Positions 38,350 through 62,559 of a stretch of DNA of 64,000 nt are shown here, in pieces (position 1 is the stretch's first letter; the number at the start of each line of letters is the position of its first letter). Source of the DNA: Chaenocephalus aceratus (lineage: Eukaryota > Chordata > Actinopteri > Perciformes > Channichthyidae). A model generated the notes under the pieces. That model was not told where the DNA came from, made no database searches, and saw nothing but the letters and a program-made list of their open reading frames with translations. The DNA lies in NCBI GenBank assembly GCA_023974075.1, contig CM043799.1, positions 2,860,428-2,924,427 on the forward strand, given 5' to 3'. The position numbers were made by a program, and so were the translations under genes.

Positions 38350-40443
38350 AAGTATGAAAACGGTAAGCAGTATAGTATAAAATATATAGATATTAATTTC
38401 ATGATGATAAACATTGTGGAACAATGATGAAAAATGGGAATGGATGTGGCGACGTAAAACTGACACAAAACAACAACAAACTTTTGCCAGCCAATTGGAG
38501 AGTTTCATCAGCAGCACGTGGTAAAAACCACCAATGAGCGCTCAGCTCGAGATACCAGCGAGCCGTTTCCCATCAAGCATTTTGCTTCCGCAGCTCGTGG
38601 AGAGCAACTGCGCCAACTCGCCTCGCCTCGCTCTCAAGGCTGCGGGCGTCTTTGTCCCGCGAGATTTCAAAGTCTCATGTGGGCGGGCCTCCAGAGCAAG
38701 TCGGACAAAATGACTAACCATCATGCAACGCACGAGCAAGACGTTGATCGCAACTGCGCAGGTCTTGCTTGTCTCAAACAAGCCTAACGTGTTCCGGTCT
38801 CTTTCCACGGTACCAACTTCGAGACAACATCAGCTGCTGTTGTCCCACTACTCCTCTGTTTGTTTCATTACCACGCTACTTAATTAAAGTACCAAATTGA
38901 ACCTTTTCAGAGACTCCATTAGTCTCTTTATTTTAGCTTCTCTCCTGGACGCGAGAGAATCAACACAAATCAACACTTGCTAGTGAACTCTGGAGCGGTT
39001 CATCGCTGGTGTGAACGCAGTCCGCACCAAAACATAGGAAGCGTAGCATTTACGTGTCACAAGAATGAATGAAGTGTTGAACAGTGTCGTGTAAAGTAAA
39101 AACAACTATCAAACTAAAAACTATACATACAAGTCAGAGCCACCTGCCGTCGGTGAAACCCCCTCCTTACTACAGAACGTCTCTCATTATATGTGTTATA
39201 ATGTTTTGTATCACACGCTGTCTGATTAATCATATGCGCCGTTGCTGTTGATATGCGTTCCAGATTAACAACAGCATGAGAATAACCTCGCGATGCTCCA
39301 TGGCGGAGGCTCCGGTAGAAATGGCCGGGATTTGCGTTTTTACCCCCTTAATGTCTGACCAATTGTTGAACAGCATTTCCGATCACATGACTTGTGTTTA
39401 AAGTTTATAGTCCGATTGAGTTTTGCCTGTGTGAACGCAAACGGATCCTTCTGGTCTATAGTCTCATGTCGAAGATTGGAAACACACTGTACCCGCTTTC
39501 CAAGATTCCTAGTTAAAGAAGGAAAAGGGAGGCCATGGTTTGGAGCGCCTCCATAAGAATGTCTTGTCTAAAGGGTGTGCCAGCTAGAAGGGGACGAAAA
39601 GGAAATGCCTTGAAAAGAGATGGAGCAAGAGAGGCCTCCAGTTTTGCTTTCTGATCCACAACTCAGCCCCATTGAGCTCCTCTGTGGGATGCTTGCAATC
39701 AGAATACATATCTGAAAGATGTAGGAAAGGCTGTGGAGACAGGGGCTCTCTCTGTTCGGCCTCTCTGGGAAACTGGGTTGTGCAGAGGTCAAACACTTCA
39801 AAGTGCAGACGTTGTACATCTACAATGCAAAATGGGATTATTGCAGCGGATGCACAGAGAACTGAAGTGTAAAAGACGAAGGGATACACACATACATACA
39901 AACATACTGACCGAAAACGCAGCTGCAACGCCTTTAAAAGCTCAATCTAAAACCAGTGAACAAAAAGTCATGACTGAGAGAGCGCTGCTGTAGCTCACAC
40001 CTGCACCATAACAACAGGCTCTATTCAACGCTCCCAATGACCTCGTGTCCTTTTTTAGTCCCCTTATATGACTTCATTGTTTCTGCTGTCAAGCTATTCC
40101 TTGCAAGGTCATCAAAAGCCAAGTCATACACACATGTGGCGTCGTTTACCGACTATAGGATCAAAGCTTTCCTGTGGCTGTCTGATGCATCCTGGGTAGT
40201 ATCTTCAAACATCTGTGAATCAAGCCCCTTTAGATTTTGGGAATTTGAAGGAAAAAGATGACATCCTTATCCTGGCTGCTCCAGGATTACAGAACACGTT
40301 CCAGGTTAATCCCTGGATTCTTTGAAATGTCCCTGTCAGGCAGGTGTGAAGGCACCCTTCTCTGAGGACTCATCTGATTTAGTTTTGCAAAGGTCATAGA
40401 TCAAAGACACTTGCCCAGACCAGAAGAGTGATGCACTATATAT
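38350..40443. other. Intergenic, nothing recognised
   Basis: No protein resemblance, tRNA or clear transposon seen in about 2.1 kb. Confidence 0.5.
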
Positions 40444-41170
40444 CAGGGTTTCCGTTAGCCGGTAATTACCGTTTTTTAGCTGGTAAAATTGAATAAAAAC
40501 CGGTAAATTCAAAATCTGCCGGTCAAAATGTCCGATGCTCCGATCGATTGGCCGCCCATCATTATCGGCCGATATTGACTCTTAATAGTTTGATCGGTGC
40601 TCTCTATAAAGGCCGATCAAGAGAGCTGGATCTGATCGATAAAGACATAAACGCGAGTGAAGTATAACCGGACGCGAGAGAGAGATCAGATCAGCTGCTG
40701 AGTCTGACCTGAAGCCCCGCCCACTGTTTAGCGCGCTGCATGAGAAACTGACGGGCTGTCAGGAGAGAGCGAGAGGGAGAGGATCTGTTTCTCCCGTGTT
40801 ATTATTCAAAGTTAATATAAACTTTTGAATAATGTACTTTATCTACTACAAGTAGTTTCTTTGAATGTAATAATGATGTTGTTTGTGGAATCATTTATTG
40901 AAAAATGAATCTGAATTTTTCGATCTGTTACGATTATAAACTGAAGCAATATAAAAATGAGCCCCAGTAACTGAGTTTTAAACATCAGCATATCCGGTCC
41001 TATACCGGTAATTACCGGTCATAGTTCGGTGATTACCTGCTAACGGAAACTCTGCTACACAATTCTTATTATTATTATTGAAACATGACCGGTAAGTTAC
41101 AAATGTGTCCGGTAAAATTTATTCTGTTCAGACATTTGACCGGCGAGAAAAAATCCTAGCGGAAACCCTG
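40444..41170. mobile_element. hAT-like MITE with a nested second repeat
   Basis: Ends cagggtttccgttagccgg and gcggaaaccctg are inverted and lie in TA-rich flanks (ctatatat / atatatat, a 7 of 8 duplication). ccggtaattacc words mark both ends. The interior from about 40530 to 40990 contains another family (cgatcggccgat-type words) also seen at 23540-23870. Confidence 0.82.
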
Positions 41171-42072
41171 ATATATATATATATTGAAAAAAGGCAGAGT
41201 GACTTTGATATATAACTCCTTGTTTCCAATGTGTGGATGGAATATGAGGGCTTCAGGGCATTTCTTTTTACATCACTTTATTCAAATACCATGTCAATAT
41301 TTAAGATGGAATCTCTAATAAAAATGATTTCAAAAAATATATTGTTCAATTAACGCTAGTGTCTGCACATCACCAGCTGCTCATGTAGTACATTATCTGA
41401 GTGTCTGTGAAGTTTGACCAGTTGATTTCCATGTGTGATGCATGTAACCCAGCTGTCATCATGACTTTACTTGGATTCTAATTTAGCCAGAGATGTCTTT
41501 ATTCATCCTGCTTTGTTCTCATGTGCAACAAAAGCTTAGATTAAAAAGACAACATTTTCCTAGCAAGGCAGGGTAAATTAGAGATCCTAATCCACACGGA
41601 TCGCTTCTCAGTGAGATTCACCAAACACAAGCACACTAAAACAGTGTGTGTGTGTTTGAAATTAAGATTCAAACGAGAAAGAAAGCTGACACTTTGTTGA
41701 AATCTCATATCCTAGTTGTACAGCTCACAAACACGATGACACCTTTATATCAGGACGGAGTCACGTGTAGATGGAGGGTTAAAGAACTGCTGTAGTCCCA
41801 TATCCCAACCCCAGCCTCTCTCTCTCTAAACTGTAATGCACTACAACAGCTGGCATGCTCTCCGCACATCTTCACACACTGAGTCGCCGCCCGACTGTTA
41901 GCGCAGCATCATCCTCTCACACGACAACACACACAGCAAGACACTCTTCCAGAGGCTTTTATTTGGGCTTTGCATGGATGCTCCTTTTTCTACAGCAGGG
42001 AATAACTGAAGTCTGCAGGCTCCATGGCGGATGAGGTAACAAATACCAAACTATACAATGCATGTTTTTTAT

Positions 42073-42512
42073 GCAGAGGTGTAATGTAACTAAGTACAAT
42101 TACTCAAGTTCTCTACTGAAGTAGACAATTAGGTACTTGAACTTTGCTTGAGTATTAGTAAATGATACTACTACATTTCTTTGTTAAATGTTGTATATTT
42201 TACTCCACTACATCACAACATAGTTACTAGTTAATCTGCACTTTTAGGTTGATACAAAATATAAATCAACACATACATTATGATAGGCTAAGCTTCCCAT
42301 GTAGTGCATAAAGTAGTTGAAATGAACCCAACATTGAAGTGATTATCTTGTGTTTAAAAGTACCTTTCTACATAAAAAGCAATGTTGATGCATAGAATAG
42401 AATGAATGAACTACTTTTACTTGTAACTGAGTATTTTTACACTGTACTATTGCTATTGCTACTTTTACTTTTACTTATAATCTGAATCTGAATAATTCTT
42501 CCACCTCTGCTT
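42073..42512. mobile_element. MITE-like repeat (gcagaggtg family)
   Basis: Ends gcagaggtgtaatgtaacta and ttcttccacctctgc are inverted over about 7-10 bases. Inside are many tacttttactt words. A relative lies at 43625-44265. Confidence 0.65.
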
Positions 42513-42524
42513 TGCTGTTAGAAA

Positions 42525-42655
42525 CGCCGGGTTACGTATCGTGACCTTTGTCATATTAACACAGGCGGAGTCCCTCTACTGGACTCTATGGGTACTACCC
42601 TCTATGCAAGCATTCACCTACTGAGATTTCTATAAACGTAGCCGGCCTAGTGTCA
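42525..42655. mobile_element. DIRS-related terminal fragment
   Basis: It matches 57243-57370 (cgccgggttacgta, ctctactggact, ctataaacgtagccggcc), the end of the DIRS-like element at the right of the window. Confidence 0.65.
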
Positions 42656-43624
42656 CAATTAGGTTTTGGTTTTTGGAATGGTTTTGGGCTCTGTAAAGGC
42701 ACAATAGTACCAAAGCTGACCACCTCACTGTGTGTATTCAGTTTAAACAAAAGAGATAAAACATTACAAATACAACACCTTTTGCACCTTGGTTGATAAG
42801 TTTAAAAATGACCGACTATATTCCCCTGCTTCCAGTCCTAAGCTTATGCTAGGCTAACCAATCCTGAATCAAAATCTATACTTCCCACCATTTCCTCAAA
42901 AAAGTGGAGCTAACCCTAACCTGCCCTCCCAAACAGAATCTTATATCTGAAACAGTGAACAGGAAATTCAAAAAAGAAGAGCTGTATCTGGAAATGCAGA
43001 TACATCGCAAGGCATTTGTACGGAGCCAGTGATGAACTTCAATCTTCAGTACAGATCATATATTGTTGGCTCTGAGTATACAGACATGTTCAAAGAAGAG
43101 TAGTATGTGACACAGGTGGGATTAGTGCAGACAACAGAGAGAGGGTGAATGATGAGAAGTGTTTCACTGTTAACATGCTTTGGCTTCTAATCGCCAACAA
43201 AGATTAAAGGCTGAACCTCGGCATGGAACATAATCTGACCAGCAGCTCAAACACAGCACTGACATGAAATCCTTTGTCATTTGGGTCAGATGCTTACCAT
43301 CAAAGGAGCAGGACCGTCACCACCAGAATCCAGGTCAGTGAGTGAGCAGACAGCAGGCAGATGTTTTCAGTGAAAAAGCTCTAGAAAGCCATCATACACT
43401 GGCTGGTCAGCAGCAAGCAGAACATAGACACAGTTTAAGAGTAGTTCAGAACATAGAGGAGCATTTAACCCTAACCCCCAGAGACAGAGAGGTACCTCAG
43501 AAGGTGGTGGAGACCAAACAGAGCTAGAAGAGAATGAGTATTGTACTACAGGTGGTCAGAAACATGACTCCAAATACATGTTAATGCAGCATTTTGGCAT
43601 AATCAATACCTGACTCGGATAGGC

Positions 43625-44265
43625 ATCAGAGGTGGGAGAAGTACTCATAAAACTACCAGAGTATAGGAATACTCTGTTCAATTGTAAAGGTCCTTCAATC
43701 AAAATGTTACTCAAGTAAAAGTACAAAAGGCGGTGGTATTGAAGTCCATAGGGACTTGGCTTGGCAACTGGAAGGTCACCAGTTCAAGTCCCGGCAAGAC
43801 CAAGTGCTACCGAGGTGTCCCTGAGCAAGGCACCGTTCCCCACACTGCTCCCTGGGCGCTGTTCAAAATGGCAGCCCACTGCTCCTAACACTAGGATGGG
43901 TCAAATGCAGAGAAACCATTTCCCCACAGGGGATTAATACAAGTCTATCTTATCTTATCTTAAAAGTGTTAGCATCAAAATATTCTTAAAGTACCAAAAG
44001 TAGTCATTGTGCAGATTGGTCTATTTCAGAATAATATATATGATAAGTTTTATAATGATTGATCATGAAAGTGTTCTCAAAGCTGGTGAAGGGTTGGAAC
44101 TAAAGTCTGATTTAACACTTGATTATATTTCACATCATTCATCTAAATCTGCAAAGTAACTAAAAGTATAAAACATTTAAATACTCGTGTATAGTACAAG
44201 TACCTTAAAATTGTACGAAGTACAGTACGTCAGTAAATGTACTTCGTTACTTTCCATCTCTGATA
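43625..44265. mobile_element. MITE-like repeat carrying a SINE
   Basis: It begins tcagaggtgggagaagtact and ends ttactttccatctctga, the same family as 42073-42512, interrupted by a SINE. Confidence 0.65.
43727..43965 (+). mobile_element. tRNA-derived SINE
   Basis: The head has a B-box-like caccagttcaagtcccgg. A conserved fish-SINE middle follows (gagcaaggcaccgttcccca, actgctccctgggcgctg), then a tail of (TCTTA)n units. SINEs are transcribed by RNA polymerase III and mobilised by LINE enzymes. Confidence 0.75.
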
Positions 44266-45212
44266 AGCAAGTCATTTTTCGTTATCTTCAAAATAATCTG
44301 GGCTACTCAGAAATAACAACTTCCTACTAAACCAACTTGATGAAGTCCAACGTTCTGTCTCATGTTGCTCTGGTTGGGGCTCCACCAACTCTTTGTGTCA
44401 TACGAACACACAACCTCACACACACTTCCAGTCCAAACATGTTGCCATTAAAGGGCCAGCAATGTTTTGAATGGTGACAAAGCATTGCTGGTTGCCGCTA
44501 ACGACCGCGATAATATAAATGAACTCATCATATGAAGTATTTGGTGTTACTGATGACTCGTTTTGGCAGTGTTTATTTTAACGCTATGCGATCACAGTAG
44601 TGCAGGTACACTGTTCCACTTGTCACATGCACACTGCGGACTGTACATGTCCCCTCTGCGGGACCAAAGAAGGTTCAAGGTGTCAAAGGCCTTATTGTCA
44701 CAGGCCAGATGCAACAGTGTAGATAAGGCATGGACATCTTAAGTCCCAGGCTCCTCAGAATAAAGGTATTCTGATATGTGCACACTACCCACTGTGTATC
44801 ACAGTTGTAACATTAGAGATCTTTAGAAGCAGCAGAGTTCTTCTAGATATAGTGACATGTTTCATTCAAAAATGTTTATTTAAAAAATGTTTGCACCTAG
44901 CCATCAAGTAGAAAAAGTTATTAGAGTCCAAAAGAGAAAAATATGTAAAAACAGCTGTAAAAATAAACGATTCAATTCACAGGAAAGATATAGAAGCAAT
45001 CCAGGCAATATTTCTTAAACGTATTTTGTCAGACGCCCACTTATCCGCCCGCCCCCCCTTAGCCTTCGCTATGGTCAAAGTCATCGTGTTGTTTTTGTCA
45101 TTACACTAAAGCATGTTCTACTACTTCAGTGATTGTGTGATACGCATGGAGTAAAGTACAGTGTCTGTTTGTGTACATGCATGCACACAGAGGACCGTAG
45201 GCCTGTGTGCAT

Positions 45213-45213
<1 letters not shown>

Positions 45214-45264
<51 letters not shown>
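45214..45264. repeat. (GT)n microsatellite abutting an ankrd6 acceptor
   Basis: About 25 GT units run directly into the CAG acceptor of the exon at 45268. Confidence 0.95.
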
Positions 45265-45265
<1 letters not shown>

Positions 45266-45267
45266 AG

Positions 45268-57099
<11,832 letters not shown>

Positions 57100-58143
57100 G
57101 TAACTGATGACCAAACCTCAAATCAGAGTGCTGCGAGGGACCTAAACAACTGTCTAGGTAGCATAACTGGTGCTAAAACTGAACATGTTGAGCTGTGTTG
57201 AGCACATCTGCTATAAAGAGGATATTCTGCAGGATCATAACGACGGGTTACGTATTGTAACCCTAGTTTTATAAGCACAGGCAGAGCCCTCTACTGGACT
57301 ATATGGGTACTGCCCTTGACCTCACTATGTGAGTGTTCACCTACTGAGAAATCTATAAACGTAGCCGGCCCCGGGGCGGGCCTACCTGAATGCGCGTGCA
57401 GGCCCACAGTATATAAGGCGGTCTCACCTCCCGACCGTCATCATACACCCTCTTCAGCGAGCAGCAGAGGACAAGCAGGGCCCCCTAGTAGAGGGCTCCA
57501 CCTCTGCTTATATGACTAGAGTTACAATATGTAACCCATCGTTATATCTCTCACAGGCTCCGCTCTCTACTGGACTCTATGGGTACAGTGGGTGGAGCCA
57601 TGATGGATACACACCCTGTCGTCAAACAACCCATCACTGCCCTTGACCGGCTTTTTTTTGGTTAACAGCCTCTCCTCCCTCGGTTATGACCGTGGAGGAG
57701 CCCGGCTGATAGAGCACACCCAGACCCGCTTGCCTCACGAAGGGTGTGCATGGGAAAAATAGTGAGGACGGCTCCCCCTGCCTGCTCACTGCGCCTCATG
57801 TTTCTCGGGTCCCTAAGGAGCATGGGAAAACATAAGTGCAATATGTCCAGGGGAGGGGGTCATATATCTACTGACCCACAGCCTCCCCCCCTTCACCAGT
57901 CCTGTGTTGCCCCAGCAAGCACAGACAATGAGAAAGTACGGAGTCCCCTAGGACAGTGTTTCCCTACCCCTAGTGGTACGTGGGTGGTCCCCAGGGGGTA
58001 CGTGAAAAGATTTTGAAAAGTAAAAAAAAAAAAAAAAGTATTTTAGATTTTTTTTTTTATTAAAATGTTTACAGGAAAACTGTACCCAAATAATGAATAA
58101 TGCATAATCTGTAATAATGTAACCAAAATTGGGGGCATTCAAA

Positions 58144-59402
58144 TTAAAGGGATAGTGGAAATTGAACCCCAAATAGTTTCGTTTTAACTTATATACAAGC
58201 ATAATTACGTAGCAAAACAATCACACCTGATTAAAAAAATATAATCATTGCCTTACGCATGTTAGAAGCACTTTATTGCAGCTTCCCCGAACTTTTTTAG
58301 AAACGAAATGATCGATTCAGCCAAACCGGAAGTGAGGAAAACTCAGGAAGACGAAACGATAACAAACCATGGCGTCTATGCAGAATGAACGTGGAAGGGC
58401 AAATATACCAGACAAAGAAGAAGGATTGTACGAGGTATCCAGTGATGATAGCGAGTCAGAAACATCTTCTCGGCTTTCCTGCGAAAATGTAGTTTTGGGA
58501 ACTGAATCTGAATCCGGTTCAGTAAGCGACGATGGTGAGAATATTGAGCCAGACGATGGACCATTACGTCCTTATTTGTTCGAGCCCGAGGTGATGGAGT
58601 TAGTTCACGGCATGGGCAATGGCGAGGATGACCAGGACCAGGCGCCAGATGATGCACCCCTACGCACAAATAATCTTGACTGGTAGGTCCCTAAGCATAG
58701 CTCACGCTAGGCGCTATATTATATATTGCAAAAGTTGGCATGCATGTACTGTAGGCCTATGGCTATGCCCGAGGATGACTGCATGTAGGGTACATTTCAT
58801 AACATACCAGGGTCAGGTTCACATAAATTATCTTGTCACATGTATTATTGTATATGTAACAGCCTTATGGGCATTAATTACATGAATACATTTAAATGAA
58901 TTGTATACTAGCATGATATACAGCTAGAGCCAATCGGTCTTTTGACGTAGTATGGTCCTAATCCTAGGCTAGCCAGGCTGCCTGTCAAGTGTAGGCTGTA
59001 CTCACAGTACTGTTAGTCTATCATGTCTATATGATGATCAGTGTACACATTCGACACTGTGTACCGGATTATCGGATGACGAGGCCTCCGGTCGCCTAAT
59101 CGACAGGCAATACATGGCGTTGTACACAATGGTACAGGCTAATGATGCATTAAATCAGCCAGAAAACATAATAAAATACTCGTGCCTCGTCCAATGTTTG
59201 TGCCCGTCTTCCTTTGTTTTCGTCATCACCCGAAGATTCCCGAAGTATTTCGTTTCATTGAGAGGGCATGGTCGGGAGCAGTAAAATTGAAAATAAAATG
59301 AAACTAGGCGCATGAAATAAAAAAAAATTGTTTATTATGCTTATTTTTAATAAAAATACATAAGTTAAACCCAAAATTCACGGATTTCCACTATCCCTTT
59401 AA
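58144..59402. mobile_element. TTAA-flanked element nested in the hAT
   Basis: The ends AGGGATAGTGGAAAT (58148-58162) and ATTTCCACTATCCCT (59384-59398) are perfect inverted repeats bounded by TTAA. This suggests a piggyBac-type mover. It carries an exon-like ORF at 58369 but no transposase. Confidence 0.9.
58369..58686 (+). CDS. Acidic exon-like ORF carried by the TTAA element
   Basis: The ATG at 58369 opens 105 codons rich in Asp/Glu/Ser (KEEGLYEVSSDDSESETSS, GPLRPYLFEPEVMELV, ending NNLDW). The last codon spans GACTG followed by a GTAGGT donor-like site. The PYLFEPE stretch and terminal Asp-Trp recall the start of fish proteins with a P2X7 C-terminal-like domain, which are multiplied in fish genomes. 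The rest of such a domain is not present, so this is a weak resemblance. It could be a captured first exon. Confidence 0.4.
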   Translation: MASMQNERGRANIPDKEEGLYEVSSDDSESETSSRLSCENVVLGTESESGSVSDDGENIEPDDGPLRPYLFEPEVMELVHGMGNGEDDQDQAPDDAPLRTNNLDW

Positions 59403-59545
59403 GTAATAATTTGCTGGCTATATATTATTATTGGCGCGGCGTTCAGCTTCCCGCCGGACTGTCAGGTGTTACATCATCATCATCATCATTGTAGTGGCGC
59501 ACTGGTTTTCTTGCTAGCTAGCAAAATATCAACATCCTATACCAA

Positions 59546-60343
59546 GTGAATGCGCTGGTGTTTATTGAGATCAACATTTCTGTTAACATAATCATTATGG
59601 ATCAATGGCTGAGTCGAGCTGGTTCATCCAGAAACAACAGCACAGGTGACACTGCTGAATCAGGAGAACCCGTTCTCAAGAAAATGAAAACAGAGAAGGT
59701 GAAGAATCGTCAGTTTGGTGAACATTATGTGCTCTCCGGGTTTACGGTCACAACTACAGAGCCACCGCAGCCAATGTGTTTCATCTGTGGCGACGTGCTT
59801 TCTAATAATAGCATGAAACCATCCCATTTACATCGGCACCTTAGTACTAGACATCCCGCCTGTGTGGGTAAGCCTGTAGAGTTTTTCCACCAAAAGCTGG
59901 CTGAAGTTAAGGGAAGCCAAGAAAAACTAAAGAAAGCGACATCGGTCTCAACCAAGGCCTTGGAGGCATCTTATGCCGTGTCGCTACTCGTTGCTAAATC
60001 GAAAAAGCCATTTACCATAGCCGAAGAGCTAATCTTGCCTGCTGCTATAATTCTCGCAGAAACTATGCTCGATAAGAAAGCAGCTGATGTCCTGAAGAAA
60101 GTGCCTTTGTCAAATAATACTGTGTGCCATCGGATCGACGACATGGGAATTGACATTATTGACCAAGTGGTGGAAAAATGTAAAGCGTCTGGTACGTTCG
60201 CTTTGCAGTTGGACGAATCAACGGATGTCAGTGGGGAAGCACAACTGATTGCGTTTGTGCGTTACAAAGACACTTTGGAGATGAACGAGCACATTCTGTT
60301 TTGCAAGAAACTCACGGGGAGAACTAGGACAGGACGTTTTTAA
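59546..60343 (+). pseudogene. hAT transposase, N-terminal frame (ZBED5/SCAND3-like)
   Basis: The likely real start is the Met at about 59597 (MDQWLSR). It has a BED-type zinc finger (CFICGD...SHLHRHLSTRHP, about 59776-59850). Then KKPFTIAEELILPAA and the first catalytic region FALQLDESTDVSGEAQL (about 60200) follow. The frame is lost near 60325 by a one-base change and continues in the next entry. Confidence 0.88.
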
Positions 60344-61493
60344 CGTTATTGACCATTTTTTCTCTCAACACAAGCTGGATTGGAAATCCTGCTCTCATGT
60401 GTGCACAGACGGCGCCGCGGCGATGACCGGCAGAGTACATGGATTAATGGCCCACATAAAAAAGGTAAACTCTGACGTTACATGGACGCACTGCATGATT
60501 CACCGAGAAGCATTAGCTAGCAAGAGAACGAGTCCAGAGTTAAACGATGTTTTGAATTATGCCGTAAAAGTGATCAACTTCATACAGTCCAGGCCTTTGA
60601 ATCATAGACTGTTTCAGTCACTTTGTGAAGACGGTGGGTCAGAACATAAACAGCTCCTGCTTCACACTGACGTCCGCTGGTTATCCCGAGGGAAGACGTT
60701 ACAGCGGCTGTTCGAGCTACGCAATGAAGTGAGGGCATTTCTGTCGGAGCACACACACCCACTTGTGGCTATGTTCGACGACGCTGACTGGGTAGCTCGG
60801 CTGGGATACCTCTCTGATATTTTCAGCAAACTCAACCAGCTGAATCTCTCTCTTCAAGGTAAAGACACAAATGTTCTTAGCTTGTATGACAAGGTGTGTG
60901 GATTCATGAAGAAGATCAAGCTCTGGCAGAGCAAATGTGAACAAGGGGATACAAGTTGTTTCCTGCAGCTGAACGCATACATTGCTACTGGTGAATGTGA
61001 CAGAGCTCCAATTGTGAAAATAGTACACACACATTCGCCCAAGCTCAAGAACGAGTTCAACTCCTACTTCCCTGATATTGACAACAAGTCATCCACACTG
61101 GACTGGGTGCGTAATCCATTTGTGACGTGCATTAACAGCAGCATTCCCGCCAGACTGCAAGAAGACCTCATAGATGTGTCCTCGGATAGGAGCCTGAAGA
61201 TGAGGTACTCAAGCACACCACTGACACAGGTGTGGTGTGGTGTGGTGTGGTCTGGTGGTCTGGTGTGGTCTGGTGTGGTGTGGAGAAGGAGTATCCTGAA
61301 ACGTGCCCTGAATGAACTGTTGCCTTTTGGGTCCACACACCTGTGTGAGGTGACCTTCTCCGCCATGACCCACATCAAGACTAAACACAGGAACAGACTC
61401 AACTTGGAGAATAACCTGGTCACAGCTGTTGCAACAATCTCCCCCAGACTCACAAAACTGATGAGGGAGAAACAGGCTCAAGTGTCACATTAA
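60344..61493 (+). pseudogene. hAT transposase, C-terminal frame
   Basis: It continues with VCTDGAAAMTG (second catalytic Asp), WTHCMIHREAL, LLHTDVRWLSRGK and the dimerisation part (ALNELLPFGSTHLCEVTFSA, KHRNRLNLENNL). A GGTGT-type microsatellite (61228-61280) expands the segment before ALNELLPF and changes about 20 residues, while the frame after it is correct. Apart from the shift near 60325 the transposase is almost intact. Confidence 0.88.
61228..61283. repeat. (GGTGT)n-like expansion inside the transposase
   Basis: Repeats of gtggt and ctggt interrupt the expected protein between LTQ and the dimerisation motif. Confidence 0.85.
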
Positions 61494-61745
61494 TTGTTGA
61501 GTTACCTTACTTAAGTCTTTAAACAATGGCTATTATAATGTATATGATTAGTTATGATTGAATATGATGTAAGTGTCACATTAATTGTCGCATGGGGTCA
61601 CACAGACACAAATATCCTCCTCTTCTCTATCTCTCCTCGTCACTTCTCTCCTTCTTCCACTCCCAGGTTTCACCTTGGCTCAGAACTAAAGCTTTACTTC
61701 ATTAAACTGCCAACCTGTGTGACCATGTGACTTTATCCAGGTCAT

Positions 61746-61861
<116 letters not shown>

Positions 61862-61967
61862 AATATATATCACCACGATTGATTGCGTAGTAGGGGGTAC
61901 TTTAGGTTGGCTTGAAATGCTTTGGGGGTACAGTACTCAAAAAAGGTTGGGAACCACTGCCCTAGGA

Positions 61968-62559
61968 GACGTGGAGAAGAAAGAAAACAATTATTTAAAA
62001 AAATAAAATAAAAATGCTTTGCGAGATCTTGCAAAACTTTTCATTTAGCTCAATGTACTTCCTGGTCAGTTCGGCTGCTACGGCAACACAGAAACTACAA
62101 CAATGGAGCGGTTCATCGATTTTACTTTGAGCTTGGCCTTAAATATAAAGATAAAACATCAGTGCTTGGCAATAGGCATGGACACCTCAAGAGAACACTC
62201 AGAGCGAGGGGACATGCACGTCCCTCTGAGCTGAGTTATTGACAGATTCGAATTTCGCGGATCAATAACTCATGAACATAACGTTGTAAAAATACAAACA
62301 ACATGACTTTACAATCATAGCAAGGTAGACAACGAGCTACAGAGTCGTTTTTATCAGAACAGTTCGATACGCGCCGTCATCCGAGCTAAACATCAAGAAT
62401 TGGTCACAATCTGCAGCTGGAGGAGGGAGAGAGCGCTTAGGGACCGTCTACAAACCGCAACGGGGTTTTGCGAGATTTCGAAACACTTTTTTTTTTTCTT
62501 TTTTCAAATAATATTTTTTTCTTCTCCACGTCCCCTAGGGGGCTCCGTAAGAAGGAGCC
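61968..62559. other. DIRS-like remainder without recognisable domains
   Basis: AT-rich sequence between the hAT and the RT. Short gggctccgtaagaaggagccc (62540) is an imperfect hairpin. No coding motif seen. Confidence 0.4.

Larger units (their letters stand above)
41171..45213. other. Region upstream of ankrd6, repeats and no proven exon
   Basis: A short ATG-GCG-GAT-GAG followed by a GTAACA donor at 42024-42035, after GC-richer sequence, could be a 5' exon of ankrd6 but is too short to support. The ankyrin repeats 1-2 expected upstream of 45268 were not found by eye. Four repeat features inside are listed separately. Confidence 0.4.

Noticed and set aside
39568..40261. Several 70-115 codon ORFs on both strands
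   Set aside because: They overlap each other in opposite frames, with no splice sites or family resemblance.
42024..42035. ankrd6 start exon encoding Met-Ala-Asp-Glu
   Set aside because: Four codons before a GTAACA are too little to call an exon; family N-termini differ.
58376..58669. Minus-strand ORF opposite the acidic exon-like ORF
   Set aside because: It is an antisense shadow of the plus-strand frame, with low-complexity and poor context.
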